Source of the DNA: Platanthera guangdongensis
Lineage: Eukaryota; Streptophyta; Magnoliopsida; Asparagales; Orchidaceae
Direction of reading: 5' to 3'
Length of the DNA: 64,000 bases
NCBI GenBank assembly: GCA_039583875.1
Contig: CM077165.1
Coordinates: 70,482,757 to 70,546,756, forward strand
Position 1 is the stretch's first letter. Each line of letters starts with the position of its first letter. Under the pieces are notes generated by a model, which saw nothing but the letters and a program-made list of their open reading frames with translations, was not told the DNA's origin and made no database searches. Made by a program: the position numbers and the translations under genes. Below, in pieces: positions 33,402 to 45,349 of the stretch.

Positions 33402-33769
33402 TGTTATGTGCCGTATTGTGTCGTTATTATGCGTTGTATTATATATCGTATTACGATGTGTCAATCATGTTGTTGTATCTTTATTATCATTTCATTAAGT
33501 TAGGTGAGAGTTAGGTGAGAGTTAGGAGATTATTAGGTGAGTCATCATTACGTGTAACCTATATAAAGGCATGTGGGGGTATGTATGAGGTAAGCAAGAA
33601 AGTATTCTAATTCCATCCTCCATTGTGAGATCTTGGTGGCTCTCTCCTCTGACGAGCAACCCCGCCTAGGCAGCCGCGGTTCCAGCTCCACGGTATCCCC
33701 GTCATCATCATCTCCACCTCCGGCCACCATTTCAACGAGTTACCATGGTTACGGAAGTAGGCCCGTGCA
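33402..33769 (+). mobile_element. 3' LTR of element A
   Basis: TGTTATGTGCC ... GTAGGCCCGTGCA, 368 bp. TATATAAA at 33560-33567 is a good core promoter. Its last 140 bases match the 5' LTR remnant at 6110-6250. Confidence 0.85.
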
Positions 33770-34636
33770 CCCCCTACCTAAATTGCATATCCTTGCACGT
33801 ACCACTTTGAGTCTATCCCCACCTTTTGATTCAGATTCACCAAACAATTAACTAAAGTTTAAATAGCATGCTAATCACACACCTAAATTTGGGGTCAAAA
33901 TATTATTTCCAAACAATTAACTAAAGCCTAAGATGTTGCTTAAATGATGTGGCTGCTTTTATTGAAAGTCAAAATGATGAAACAAAAGAACTCAATAGCA
34001 AAAGAAAAAACTGAAAAAAAAAGAAATAAAGAACAAAAAGAGAATGGAGTTTGGGAGTAGGCGATGTACACGACCCATATTATTTCATTCAAGTATGGGG
34101 ATTCCCTGTACTGTACACTCTTTTTCTTGGATATCATTTGGATGTGAGCTCATTATTGGTTTAGGTGTGCTTAGTCATCATGTTTACCCTTTGTATATAA
34201 TACCAAAAACCTAAGCCTACATTGCATCCCATTTCAAGTCCTATTGATTCATGATTTTGAATTCGACTAGTGTCGTAGAGTGGATATAAAAGAGCAAGTC
34301 TATGAGCATCGTCATTGATGAATTTCTTTAGAGGTTGCCCCAATCTTTGTTATTGCATAATGCGGATCTGAGCGATCACGCTACTTTCTCCCTAAACGTA
34401 ACCTTATGACTAGTCGTCGATTTTAGTTAAGAGTGGAAATAATAAGTGTAAATGCGTTTTCGAAAGTTACAAACTAGTACGTATACTGAGGCGGTTCTTC
34501 TGCTGAAATGTCTACGCGCACTGGGTGAAATTTCTCTTTTTACTCTTTATATTCATTTTCCTTGCAAATATTAGATTGTCCTACCCCTATGGTGAGTTGT
34601 TGTCTCTGGGCTAGCAAACTGGTGAGTCTGAGGGTG
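33770..34636 (+). other. 3' untranslated region of an Athila-like element (J)
   Basis: No gene. The text (for example CCTAAGCCTACATTGCATCC, a purine-rich stretch at 33980-34045, and GCGATCACGCTACTTTCTCC) reads like the long 3' untranslated region of Athila-type Ty3/gypsy elements as I remember it. Only short frames. Confidence 0.4.
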
Positions 34637-35259
34637 TGATGAGTATGATTTATACTGTATTTTCACCCTGTATTTTTCATTGGTTTTGCCCATGTGTGTT
34701 GGTTTTGTATGATTTTTGGCTCATATTTGTGTATATGAAATATCTGGACTGCATGGGTGAAATGTCTTTACATGTGTAGACTTTTTGTGTGATTCTAGGG
34801 AGACTGTGTCAAATTTGTCTCACGCATGCCCGTGCGGAATTTACGCACGTGCATGGGCCTAATCCCCTGAACTGCACGAAATTTGTCGATCTGAGCACAA
34901 ACTGTGTCGACTTCACTTTGGGTGTGTGGAATTATCGCACTCCTATGCGCGCACGTGCAATCGGGCGTGTGCAGTCATTTTCGTGCTTCCAAAGCCAATA
35001 TGGTTGATCCGAATTTGCGCGTGCGCCATTTCCGCATGCACGTACGGGTAATTGTAAATGCACGTGCGTGCTTTGGTGCCCAATAATTTCTCTCCCTGTT
35101 GACCTTCCACACGAGAGTGCGCTTTGTGTCGCACGCCCGTGCGCGTTGTTTTCTTTATTTAACGTGCTTGCTGATTTCCAAAAAAAGAGAGATCGGGACT
35201 GACCGGGGAGCTTGTTTCAACCTCATTTTTCTTCTCCAAGCTTAGGGTTTCGACCCTAG
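34637..35259 (+). mobile_element. LTR of element J, left part (Athila-like, tentative)
   Basis: TGATGAGTATGATTTATACTG after GAGGGTG resembles the start of Athila LTRs. GC-rich stretch with GCACGTGC words (34820-35130). It stops at CCTAG (35255-35259), the duplication made by E, and resumes at 41217. Confidence 0.45.
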
Positions 35260-36692
35260 TGTTAACCTAGAAATCGGCGATCCCTCCCAAGGTAGCTAGC
35301 TCACAAATCGCGGCCTGCTCCAAGTTCCCCCTGGAGGTTGCGGCCTATCTCAACCCTCTTTTTGGGTCGGGCGGATAGACTTCTCTATCCGCTCTGGCCG
35401 CGCAGCTAGAGCGGTCTCCCGGTCTGACCGCCTAGGTCGCGCAACAGCTGTGTGTTCTGCAGGGGTGCGGACTGCTTCCACAGTCCGTCCCTGCAGGCCG
35501 CGCAGTTAGTTTTGCTAACCGCGCAGTAGCTCTCTCTATTCCAACAGGTGCGGACTGTCAAGCTAGGCGATGGACTCAGGCTTTCTCCGCGCAGTAACCG
35601 CGAACACGTTTTCCAGGTATCCGCCCAGTCCGCATAGACTCATCTCTCTGATCAATGGAGGTGAGCTTCAGCTCGCCGTGTCCGCCCAGCAGCAGGCACG
35701 GCCTGCCCGTCTCTCTGTTCGAAAGAGGCAGTTTCCAGTTCTCTGTGTCCGCCTAGCAAAGGCAGACTACTCCTCTATCCGCCCAACGAGAGGCGGATTG
35801 TTCTCTGGCCCAACCAGTGTGGACAGCCTTCCTCTCCGCGCGATGAGTGCAGACTCGTCTTCACTGTATCCGCCCAGCCCAGGGCGGACTCCCCTCCGCG
35901 CAGCAGGCGCGGACTCCTGCTTTTTATATCTGTCCAGCAAGGGGCATGCTCATCCTTTTTGCGCTGCAAAGGCGGCCTCCTATCTTGTCCGCTTAGCCGG
36001 CACAGACTCGGCGGATTCCTTATCTACTCGCACAACTCACCGACATACCGGGGGTAACGTTACAAAGACCGTCTCTAGCCCGAGCCTATAAATTTTTCCC
36101 CATAGCTCTTTAGAGGGGGGGGGGGGCAACTTCCACAGCAACCTACAGAGCCAACCCTGCGGCTACAGTTTCCTGTCTGCCAGCTCCCGAGCGGACAAGA
36201 TCATTCTGACCGAGCGGCCTCCGCGGCTTGCCCGAGCGGCTAGCCCTCTGGACTTGGCTCCTTCAGCAAAGTTCATCCTGCTGCCTTGCGGCCTGCGCGT
36301 CTTGAGTGATCAAGCCGCGCGGTCTGGTGACCAGGATAGCCCGTTGCGGCCTGCGCGGCTTGCCTTTTTTCTAGCCTCCAGCTCTCTTGTATCTTCATTA
36401 TTTTTCCCTCTTTGCTTGTAAAGAATCTTGCATCAGCTGTAATACTGTTTTCATAATAAAGGGAAAGCCCGTCGCCGGAGTGGCATTTGCCGCGGCGGGC
36501 AAAATTTGGTCTCGCCGCAAGCTAGCAGCCCTCTCTTTTCTCTCTCCCTCTTCTCTCGTTTCCTTCACTCGCGGCTCATAGTAACCAGCTACTCGACAGT
36601 CTCGTCGTCTTCTCTCCCATATCCCCGCAATCTCTCTATCTCTCTCGCGAGACCGAACGCCTTTAACTGGAGGTGTCATTCCCGCATCAACA
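35260..36692 (+). mobile_element. 5' LTR of element E
   Basis: TGTTAACCTAG ... CCCGCATCAACA, 1433 bp. TATAAAT at 36087 and a run of 12-13 G at 36115. Several short hairpins of the form TCCGCC/GGCGGA (35777-35798, 35869-35888). The bases after it (GTTAACACACGATATTC) do not look like a standard primer site. Confidence 0.9.
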
Positions 36693-36833
36693 GTTAACAC
36701 ACGATATTCAGATTCTGAGCAATTGACGAACAACAGTTGCAGTGAAGATGTGGGATTGAATTCAAAATACACCCAAGCTTCAAGAAGCTATAACCTTTGA
36801 TCCTTTTTACAACCTAGAGCAGAAGAATCCCTC

Positions 36834-37983
36834 TTGCCTCATAGCTCCATCAGGTTAAGTATGAATTCTTACTTTCACATGACTGATGGACTAACATCTT
36901 ACGCAGGGGAACAGCAAGTTTCTTCTCCCTTCACATCTCATATTCAAAAGGAAGTGGTTCCATATGATTTCAAGGAACCTCGTCTACCAATCTATTTTGG
37001 AACAAGTGATCCGGTATCTCATTTACAACCTTTCGAATAAATTGTTTCATTGAAAGCTCTATCAGACGGGATCAAATGCAAGCTCTTTGTTATCTCTCTT
37101 GGAGCTCAAGTGCTGGACTGGTTCTATCATTTACCACCTCTATCAATAACTTGTTTTAGCTATCTTCAAAGACAATTTCTCTCAAGATTTGGAACCTTTA
37201 GGAAGAGAAAGAAAGACGTATCATCTCTTTTTCAGATCAAGCAAGAAGATGACGAGTCTAATGCTCACTTCATCGACTGATTCCAAAAGGAAACTCTTGA
37301 CGTTATTAATGCTAATCAAGACTATTACAAATGTGTTTTCATAAGCGGACTTCGGGAAGGCCCTCTAAAATTTGAAGTCATTGTAAAGAAACTCAAAACC
37401 TATGGGATCTTATTAATTATGTAAATCAGTTCATTGGAGGTGAAGCGGTGAATTCTGGCTATATAGCTCGTCTAAATCAGATAGCTTAAGCGCAAGAAAA
37501 GATTTCATGTCATCAGCTGAATGATGGATCTCTTCATAACTGCCCACCACTTGATCATAACAACGACTCATTGCAATACGATCAGGATCATAATCTCCCG
37601 GTATCTCAACATGTAGTATATGATGATCGTGAGAATTCATCTACATCTCAATCAAAGCATTCAGAATCTAGTTTTGACAACTCTGATATGTCGTCTCAGA
37701 CTTATGATTACAAATCTCCTGCTCCTCGCAAATACAAGCAGGCTGGATCAAAAAGAAAGTGTACAAACTTAACTATCTCTATGAAGGAAGTTCTTCACAC
37801 TATCAAACAAGAGCTAGGTTTTAAATGGCCTTTCCTTATGCGACCTGGTCGAAGATGTCACAAGGATTTATTCTGTCAATACCACATGTGTGTGGGTCAT
37901 GATACAGAAAAATGTCGGGCTCTTCATAAGCTCGTAGAGAAATTGCTGAAGGAAGGCAAGTTGCGAGAATATATTGCTTAAAA
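36834..37983 (+). pseudogene. Gag of element E (Tat-like)
   Basis: Capsid domain: SPFTSHIQ, FKEPRLPIYFGTSDP, a stop at 37038, ALSDGIKCKLFVISL, WFYHLPPLSI, a stop at 37278, FISGLREGP. The frame shifts near 37410 and goes on to 37981, with one more stop near 37487. The C-terminus has the Tat-type knuckle CQYHMCVGHDTEKC and the KLVEKLLKEGKLREYI tail typical of that lineage. The start codon is uncertain. Confidence 0.8.
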
Positions 37984-38482
37984 GCATCATTGTAAAATCA
38001 TCTCTAGCAACATCGAGTACTCACTCATTGTTGAAGCTACTTTCAAAATCTATTAGCGGTAAAGTTTATCTTACCAAATCTCCTTCAAATCATGCTTTTG
38101 CTAGCTCATTACATCAATTATTCGCATGATTGAATATATTCAGGAAACTTTCGGCAATTAAACCCACTATGCGTGGTCGCCATATTTCCAAACAAGGAAT
38201 CAAACCCACGTTTTAGTGGCCGCATGAAAGCTTTTTTGCGGCAATCAAACCCACTTCTTAGTGGTCGTCTTAAAGCTTTTTAGTCCATTGTTCAGTTTCC
38301 TCTCTCAGTAGAGGTGTTTCCTTCTCTCTTTCTTGAGTTTACAGCTTTTGTGACCTCGTGAGAAAAGCTCTACCCACTTGGTCACCAAAATCTGTAATCC
38401 TCGAGTGGTCGTCACTTTTTTGGCTATATTCTATATTCCTGCTCCGGTACTTCTTTATTAAAGAGATTTGCATGGATTAACA
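37984..38482 (+). other. Non-coding spacer of E with three imperfect repeats
   Basis: Between Gag and minisatellite. ATTAAACCCAC / ATCAAACCCAC followed by GTGG(T/C)CGC or GTGGTCGT occurs three times (38157-38275), each ahead of AAGCTTTTT-like words. No protease or RT motif. Confidence 0.5.
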
Positions 38483-39507
38483 TAGTATTCACGAGTTCTC
38501 TTCAGGTACTTGTGCCTTAAATTTCCTTTTATATCTGCTTCTTACATCTCTTTTTTGCAGAGATTAGCAGGTATTCACGAGTTCTCTTCAGGTACACGTG
38601 ATTTATATTTCTTTCATATCAGCTTCTTACATCTTTTTTGCAGAGATTAGCAGGTATTCACGAGTTCTCTTCAGGTACTCGTGTTTTATATTTCTTTCAT
38701 ATCAGCTTCTTACCTCTTTTTGCAGAGATTAGCAGATATTTGCAAGTTCCCTTCAGGTACTTGCAAGTTATTTTTATTTCAAATCTGATTCTCTCTCTTC
38801 TTTTTGTAAAGATTAGCAGATATTTACAAGTTCCCTGCAGAGTTTCGCAGGTGCCCGCGAGTTCACTTCAGGTACTCGCGATTATTTTCCTCTTTACCTT
38901 CTTTAACTTCTCTTTTGTAGAGATTTGCAGGTGCCCGCGAGTTCCCTTCGGGTACTCGCGATTGTTTCTTCTTTACCTGCTCTAACTTCTCTTTTGCAGA
39001 GATTCGCAGGTGCCCGCGAGTTCCCATCAGGTACTCGCGATTGTTTCTTCTTTACCTGCCTTAACTTCTCTTTTGTAGAGATTAACCGGTGCCCGTGAGT
39101 TTTCTTCAGGTACTCGTGATTGTTTCTTCTTTACCTGCTTTAACTTTTCTTTTGCAGAGATTCGCAGGTGCCCGCGAGTTCTCTTCAGGTACTCGCGATT
39201 GTTTCTTCTATACCTGCTCTAACTTCTCTTTTGCAGATATTAGCAGGTGTCCGCGAGTTCTCTTCAGGTACTTGTGATTGTTTCTTCTTTACCTGCTCTA
39301 ACTTCTCTTTTACAGAGATTAGCAGGTGTCCGCGAGTTCTCTTCAGGTACTCGCGATTATTTTTCTTTTACCTGCATCTTACTTCTCTTTTGCAGAGATT
39401 AACAAGTGCTCGTGAGTTCCACCTCGGGTACTCGGACTTTTTTTCTCTTTTACTTGTTCTAACTTTTTTGTTGCAGAGATTAGCAGGTGTTCGCGAGTTC
39501 TCTTGAG
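38483..39507 (+). repeat. Minisatellite of about 14 units, period 79 bp, exon-like
   Basis: Each unit has a 31-base block (AGATTAGCAGGTGCCCGCGA then GTTCTCTTCAG) preceded by a pyrimidine tract with TTTTGCAG and followed by GTACTCGCG. Blocks start at 38561, 38644, 38726, 38810, 38841, 38921, 39000, 39079, 39158, 39237, 39316, 39396 and 39477, plus a first one ending at 38503. The spacers are 48-52 bases. Blocks 38810-38840 and 38841-38871 touch with no spacer. The units look like micro-exons with acceptor and donor sites. Confidence 0.85.
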
Positions 39508-39770
39508 ACTCCAGCAGAAGATGCTCGCAAGTCTTCTTCGCTTCGCGGGTTCTTTTTCAGGTACTCGTAAGCTTCGTTCTTTTTATGCTTACTTTAACTC
39601 TTCTTCCTTGCAGAAGAAAAAGTAAGTGTTCTTAGACTCTCAGTAGGAGAGACATCAGGTGCTTGCTCTCTCCTGTCTCTTTTGTCCAGCTTTCAAGGGG
39701 TGGATCACGATTTTCGTGGGTCTCCTACTTTTTCGAAGTTCTCTTCGGGACTTAAAAAGTGTGGGGATTA
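39508..39770 (+). other. End of E's internal region with polypurine tract
   Basis: Contains one more TTTTTCAG/GTACTCGTAAG and CCTTGCAG/AAG pair (39545-39616). AAAAAGTGTGGGGATTA (39754-39770) just before the LTR is the Tat/Athila-type polypurine tract. Confidence 0.75.
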
Positions 39771-41211
39771 TGTTAACTCAGAAATCGGCGATCCCTCTCA
39801 AGGTAGCTAGCTCGCAAGTCGCGGCCTGCTCCAAGTTCCCCTTGGAGGTCGCGGCCTGTCTCAGCCCTCTTTTTGGGTCGAGTGGATAGACTTCTCTATA
39901 CGCTCTGGCCGCGCGGCTAGAGCTGTCTCCCCGGTCTGACCGCCTAGGTCGCGCAGCAGCTGTGTGTTCTGCAGGGGTGAGCACTACTTCCACAGTCCAT
40001 CCCTGTAGGCGCGCGGTTAGTTTGGCTAACCGCGCAGTAGTTCTCTCTATTCCAACAGGTGCGGACTGCCCAGCTAGGCGGTGGACTCAGGCCTTCTCTG
40101 CACGGTAACCGCGGACTCGTTTTTCAGGTATCCGCCCATTCCGCAAAGACCAATCTCTCTGATCAATGGAGGTGAGCTTCAGCTCGTCGTGTCCGCCCAG
40201 CCGCAGGCACGGCCTGTCCGTCTCTATGTTCGACAGAGGCAGTTTCCAATTCTTTGTATCCGCCTAGCAGAGGCGGACTGCTCCTCTATCCGCCCAACGG
40301 GAGGCGGATTGTTCTCTGGCCCAACCAGTGTGGACAGCCTTCCTCTCCGTGTGATGAGTGCAGACTCGTCTTCACTGTATCCGCCCAGCCCGGGGCGGAC
40401 TCCCCTAAGCGCAGTAGGCGCGGACTCCTGCTTTCTATATCCGTCCAGCAAGGGGCATGCTCATCCTTTTTGCACGACAAAGGCGGCGTCCTATCTTGTC
40501 CGCTTAGCCGGCGCGGACTCGGCGGATTCCTTATCTACTCCCATAACTCACTAACATACCGGGGATAACGTTACTAAGACCGTCTCCAGCCCGAGCCTAT
40601 AAATAGGGCCCCATAGCTCTTCAGAGGGGGGGACAACTTCCACAGCAACCTGCAGAGCCGACCTTGCGGCTACAGTTTCCTGTCCGCCAGCTCCCGAGCG
40701 TACAAGCTCATTCTGACCAAGCGGCTTCCGCGGCTTGCTTCCGCGGCTTGCCCGAGCGGCTAGCCCTCTGGACTTGGCTCCTTCAGCAAAGTTCATCTTG
40801 CTGCCTTGCGGCCTGGGCGACTTGAGTAATCAAGCCGCGCGGTCTGGTGACCAAGATAGCCCGCTGCGGCCTGCGCAGCTTGCCTTTTTTCTAGCCGCCA
40901 GCTCTATTGTATTTCATTATTTTTCGCTCTTTTCTTGTAAAGAACCTTGCATCAGCTGTAATACTGTTTTCATAATAAAGGGAAAGTCCATCGCAGGAGC
41001 GGCATTTGCCGCGGCGGGCGAAGTCTGATCTCGCCGCAATCTAGCGGCCCTCTCTTTTATCTCTCCCTCTTCTCTTGTTTCCTTCACTCGCGGCTCAAAG
41101 TAACCAGCTACTCGGCAGTCTCGTCGTCTTCTCTCCCATATCCCCGCAATCACTCTATCTCTCTCGCTAGACCGAAAGCTGTTAACTGGAGGTGTCATTC
41201 CCGCATCAACA
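39771..41211 (+). mobile_element. 3' LTR of element E
   Basis: TGTTAACTCAG ... CCCGCATCAACA, 1441 bp, collinear with the 5' LTR. TATAAATA at 40598-40605. It has better preserved hairpins, for example TCCGCC/GGCGGA at 40258 and 40288 and GTCCGC/GCGGAC at 40498. Followed by CCTAG. Confidence 0.9.
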
Positions 41212-41216
41212 CCTAG

Positions 41217-43012
41217 TTCACTAGCAATCTTAGGGGGGCATCTTCTTCACTTTCCCCAAGCATTCTCAAGGAAGGTGAAGCATCAGAGACATCCCACTGG
41301 AGCTCTTTGAGTTCGGAGCCATAAGCGTTGGAGGTAGCAACAGAAGAGAGAAGACATGTAGCAAGAAGGGGGCAGCTCTGACTGCATCGCGGCGACGCGA
41401 CCTATGACGAGAAGGAAAGGTGACAGCTTCTTTCAGATCCAAGACAGAGACTCTCGCGCCTCCCGTGTTTAAGGAGTGGTAAACTCATCTTTGTTTCAAT
41501 TCTTTGGAATGTTTGTTATTATTTTGTGATATAGCTAAAGCACCAGAGACGTCCCACTGGAGCTCTTCGAGTTCAGAGCCATACGCGTTGGAGGTAGCAA
41601 CAGAATAGAGAAGACATACAGGAAGACGGAGACAGCTCTAACCGCATAGCGGGAACACGGCCTACGACGAGAAGGAAAGGTGACAGCTTCTTTCACATCC
41701 AAGATAAAGACTCTCGCGCCTCCCGTGTTTAGGGAGTGGTAAGCTCGTCTTTATTTCAATTCTTTGGAATGCTTGTTATTATTTTGTGATATAGATAAAG
41801 CACCGGAGACGTCCCACTGGAGCTCTTCGAGTCTAAAGCCATAAGCGTTGGAGGTAGCAGCAAACGAGAGAAGACATGTAGGAAGGAGATAGCTCTGATC
41901 GCATAGCGAGGACGCGACCTAAGACGAGAAAGAAAGGTGACAGCTTCTTTCAGATCCAAGACAGAGACTCTCGCGCCTCCCGTTTTTAGGGAGTGGTAAA
42001 CTCGTCTTTGTTTCAATTCTTTGGAACGTTGGTTATTATTTTGCGATACACCTAAAGCACCGGAGACGTCCCACTTGAGCTCTTCGAGTTCGGAGCCATA
42101 AGTGTTGGAGGTAGCAACAGAAGAAGAGCAGACATGTAGGAAGGAGACAGCTCTGACCGCATAGCCGAAACACGACCTACGACGAGAAGAAAAGGTGACA
42201 GCTTCTTTCATATCCAACACAAAGACTCTCGCTCCTCCCGTACTTAGGGAATGGTAAACTCGTCTTCATTTCAGTTCTTTGAAATGTTTATTATTATTTT
42301 GTGATATAGCTAAAGCATACATACACCGGGACCAATGGGTATGAATGTTCATAGTTATATCTTCATTTGTGGATTGTGGGTGTAAGAAACCTAAATTGTA
42401 TTTATATATAGCTTTCATATTTCATTTATAATTTATTTCCAAACTACTTTGAGATATTGCTTGGAGTAGATGTTTGTGTTGTGGTAATTTTGTTGTGAAT
42501 CGCCATACTCTCCGCAAAGCAAGGTAGATCGAGGGATTGACGTGAACATCATAGACACTCGAGAAGACGGGAGTATGGGAAGTGGTGACAGCCTTCCCCG
42601 ACCTCAGACGAAATCGATTAGTGATCTGCAGGACATAGATTGACAACCAAGTGCATCCTCTCATTACTAGAACAAAGACTCGATCGTTGTTTGTATCTCT
42701 TCTCTTCCGCAACTCTAGGATTGTACGGTAATCTTTACAATTTGTGATTCATTTGTTGGGAGTTACTACGACAACGTGTGAAGCAGAGGAAGGCGACCCG
42801 CGGAAGGGCGAAGAGGTGCCAGCGACACGCATAGTTAATTTAGTTTTTCTTTTTATTATTCACAAAATCACCCCCCCCCATAAAACCATCAGACTAAAGA
42901 ACTTCGATATCAAGTCTTTTCTCGATAGATAACTCCACCCCGCCGTGTTCCGTGTGAGATCAATACACAAGGGTAACTCCTCATTTTATGTTACTTGAAA
43001 GACCAGTGCACT
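41217..43012 (+). mobile_element. LTR of element J, right part (tentative)
   Basis: Continues 35259 after E. Holds four 260 bp tandem repeats (41281-42316) and ends in a stretch (GAGATCAATACAC ... TTACTTGAAAGACCAGTGCA) like the end of Athila LTRs. The exact end, 43010-43029, is unclear. Beyond it the Gag of F begins in mid-domain, so J is probably inserted in F. Confidence 0.45.
41281..42316. repeat. Four tandem copies of a 257-260 bp unit
   Basis: Units start with CA(T/C)C(A/G)GAGAC(A/G)TCCCACT at 41281, 41541, 41801 and 42058. Each contains AGCTCTT(T/C)GAG, CAGAGACTCTCGC-like and TTTCAATTCTTTGGAA words and ends GTGATATAGCTAAAG. Divergence is modest. Short minus-strand frames cross it but carry no known domain. 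Confidence 0.9.
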
Positions 43013-44578
43013 TGTCGTAATCGCATCTCCGTCCTGGATGACTATATTGATGAGTTCATCGCCCGGTCACCCACGTCCTCGGGCTGCAGCTAGATCATTA
43101 CCTGGGCTTCTTCCTACAGGGTACACTGTCACATATCCGCTCCCATCTCGCACGCACCATCCCCAAACAGTCTCTGACACCCTAGACTTGGCGCGTCTGG
43201 TGAAGGTCGACCTCTCCCCTCGGTCACCTGCTCCTATAGCCGACCACAACCAACCTCAGCCACCTTAGCGACCAATAGCCACGGCTCCTCCGTCGCGGCC
43301 GCCTCCTAGGGTACCTCTCGAACAATGAGTAAAATGAGCTTCGTAAGAAGGGTCTATGTTTTTGATGTCGCCAACCTTACTCCGTCAATCCTACTCCGCC
43401 AACCATGAGTGCACCTTGAAGGAGTTCCACGTCATCATCTGCGACGTCGACCCTGAAGTTACCCTGGCCGACTTTGAGGCCCTTGAGCTTTCAGCGGAGG
43501 ATACCCCTTTTGCACCCACAACGGCTACGTTCCACCGTCGGGAGAAATCTTGTGCCTCGGCGGGAGGGATCTCAGACCAGCAAACCATGCAGCTCTAGGG
43601 TACGCCGTGGGATCGCCTGATTATCATCATGGTGGACAGCGGTGCAAGACACAACCTCATCTCTAAGCATCTGGTGCAGCAGCTCCGCATTCCCTCGGTT
43701 CCCTCCTTGTATTTTGTGGTCCTCCTTAGAGCTTGGCAATGCCAACCGACTCAGGGTCGTTGCACTGTTGTGTCTCTCTCTGTGGGGTCATATTTCGTGA
43801 CCGCAAACTTCTACGCATTCAGTATATGAGGTATCACGTCATTTTGGGGTTGGCTTGGCTCCGCACGCTCGGCTATGTACGTGTCAATTGGGAGACTATG
43901 ACCATGCAGTTCTTCCGCGGGGCCAGCTATGTCGCCTTGACAGTGAATCCGCTCTCTGCTCTCCCTACGCACGATCCAACGAACCACAGACCCGAAAGGT
44001 TGGTGGAACCAGTCCCTCCCCTTCCCTTGAACGATATGGAAAACAGCCTACACTTAAAGGCATTCGTCACTTGCATGACGGAGACGATGTCCTCGAGGCT
44101 CGAACAAATGGAGATGCTGGAGAGGGTCATCCTTGCCCGTCTAGTAGGACATGATAGGTCCCTGAACCCATTTGGACGGGGCCGAAAGAATCAATTCACA
44201 GAACGGGCGTCTCCTTATGCACGATCCAACGAACCATACATGCCGGCCTCTCCGCGGGATTATGGCCCCTCTCGGGCCCATCCGATGTGTCTTTCCCTTC
44301 CCATACTAACTCCTAGCGCTTCCCACTATGCTCGTCGACATCATCCCGCCTCCGGCCGGATTGCCACCAGCCCGGCCATCCGACCGCGCAAATTCCCTCC
44401 AGCCTAGGACCACGGTAGTCTCAGCGCAGTCGTTTTGTTCTGACCATGTGCGAAAGGATAACCTCAAGCCACTGGTGCAGGGGATGCTGATGGGGGCCAT
44501 ACCCGTTATGGTGTGTGCCCATTTTCTAGCCCAGTTCTTCTGGTCTGGAAGAAAGACGGCAGTTGGCGTCGTACTACC
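43013..44578 (+). pseudogene. Element F: Ty3/gypsy Gag end, protease and start of RT, decayed
   Basis: Gag end: DDYIDEFIARSP, a long Pro-rich part, and a knuckle remnant RKKGLCF followed by a stop (43340-43365). Protease: IIIMVDSGARHNLI with the DSG active site (43622-43660) and, in a second frame, VILGLAWLRTLGYVRVNW (43835-43890). RT start: LPPARPSDR, TTVVSAQSF and a shifted stretch ending in KKDGSW-like codons (44345-44578). Several stops and shifts. A 24 bp word (GCACGATCCAACGAACCA core) is repeated at 43970 and 44220. It breaks at CTACC where G begins. Confidence 0.75.
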
Positions 44579-45309
44579 TGTAAAACACTGTGTTCGCAGA
44601 GTGGGTTCGCCAGAGAAGTCCAATGTGCAAATGGACCCTCAGGACCAGGTAAGCGGTAAGTGGGGCAAGCAGGCATGCACTCGCCCAAAGCAGCAGGTGT
44701 GCGGATAGCGGGGTGAGTGGGGCAGCCGGTCCGCACTATCCCTAGGTAGCAAGTAAGAGGCAGTCGAGTCTCGGCTTCATCGGGCACTCGCCCTCAGCTA
44801 GGAGCGAGTGGGTGGTTGCTGTCCCCATCTAGGCACTCGCCACAGTATGACATCCGGGTCGACCCGTCCTAGAAAGATTCTTCAGGAAATAATATGTTTT
44901 GGCCTCCCAATAACCCCTCCAAACAGCGGAGTTTGGCTATTAACAGACCAATTTGGGATGCGTTTAATAAAATCAGATGGTGGGATTCTTTTATATGCAG
45001 ACCGGACTAGGAAAACAATAAATAGACCCTAAGGGCACCTTTGAAGGGGATACGGTTCTTTTGACTTCTTCCTCCTCAGGAAGGAATTTGGTTGGCTTTG
45101 AGTGCCCTCCAAGGTTCTCAGCTTAGCTTTTAGCTTGGGAGGGGAAGCACTCTACGATCTTCCGGGTGTGTGGTGGGACCTCTGCGCTGCAGTCTAGTGT
45201 CTGTTCTCTAGTTTCAAGTGCCCAATCAGGTGTTTTAGTTTGGGAGAAGTGAATGTAAGCTACCGTCTTAGGTCCGAACTCTCGTTGGGACCATTTTCCG
45301 GTTTTAACA
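44579..45309 (+). mobile_element. 5' LTR of element G
   Basis: TGTAAAACACTG ... CCGGTTTTAACA. A CAATAAATAG (45017) stands where the 3' LTR has TATAAATAG. GAGTGGG, GCGAGTGGGGC-like words repeat through the first half. The next bases, TTTTTGGTGCGGTGAGCG, may be a decayed primer site. Confidence 0.9.
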
Positions 45310-45349
45310 TTTTTGGTGCGGTGAGCGTGGCCCGTAGCTTATACAGAAA

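Larger units (their letters stand above)
35260..41211 (+). mobile_element. Element E, Tat-like gag-only LTR retrotransposon
   Basis: Complete insertion with CCTAG duplications (35255-35259 and 41212-41216) and two LTRs of about 1.44 kb. The internal part has Gag with a Tat-type knuckle, no pol, a 79 bp minisatellite and a polypurine tract. Tat elements are known for variable 3' tandem repeats. It must depend on enzymes of another element. Confidence 0.85.

Noticed and set aside
36398..36772. 124-codon minus-strand frame, repeated at 40917-41198
   Set aside because: Present in both LTRs of E because the LTRs are copies; no domain and no start context.
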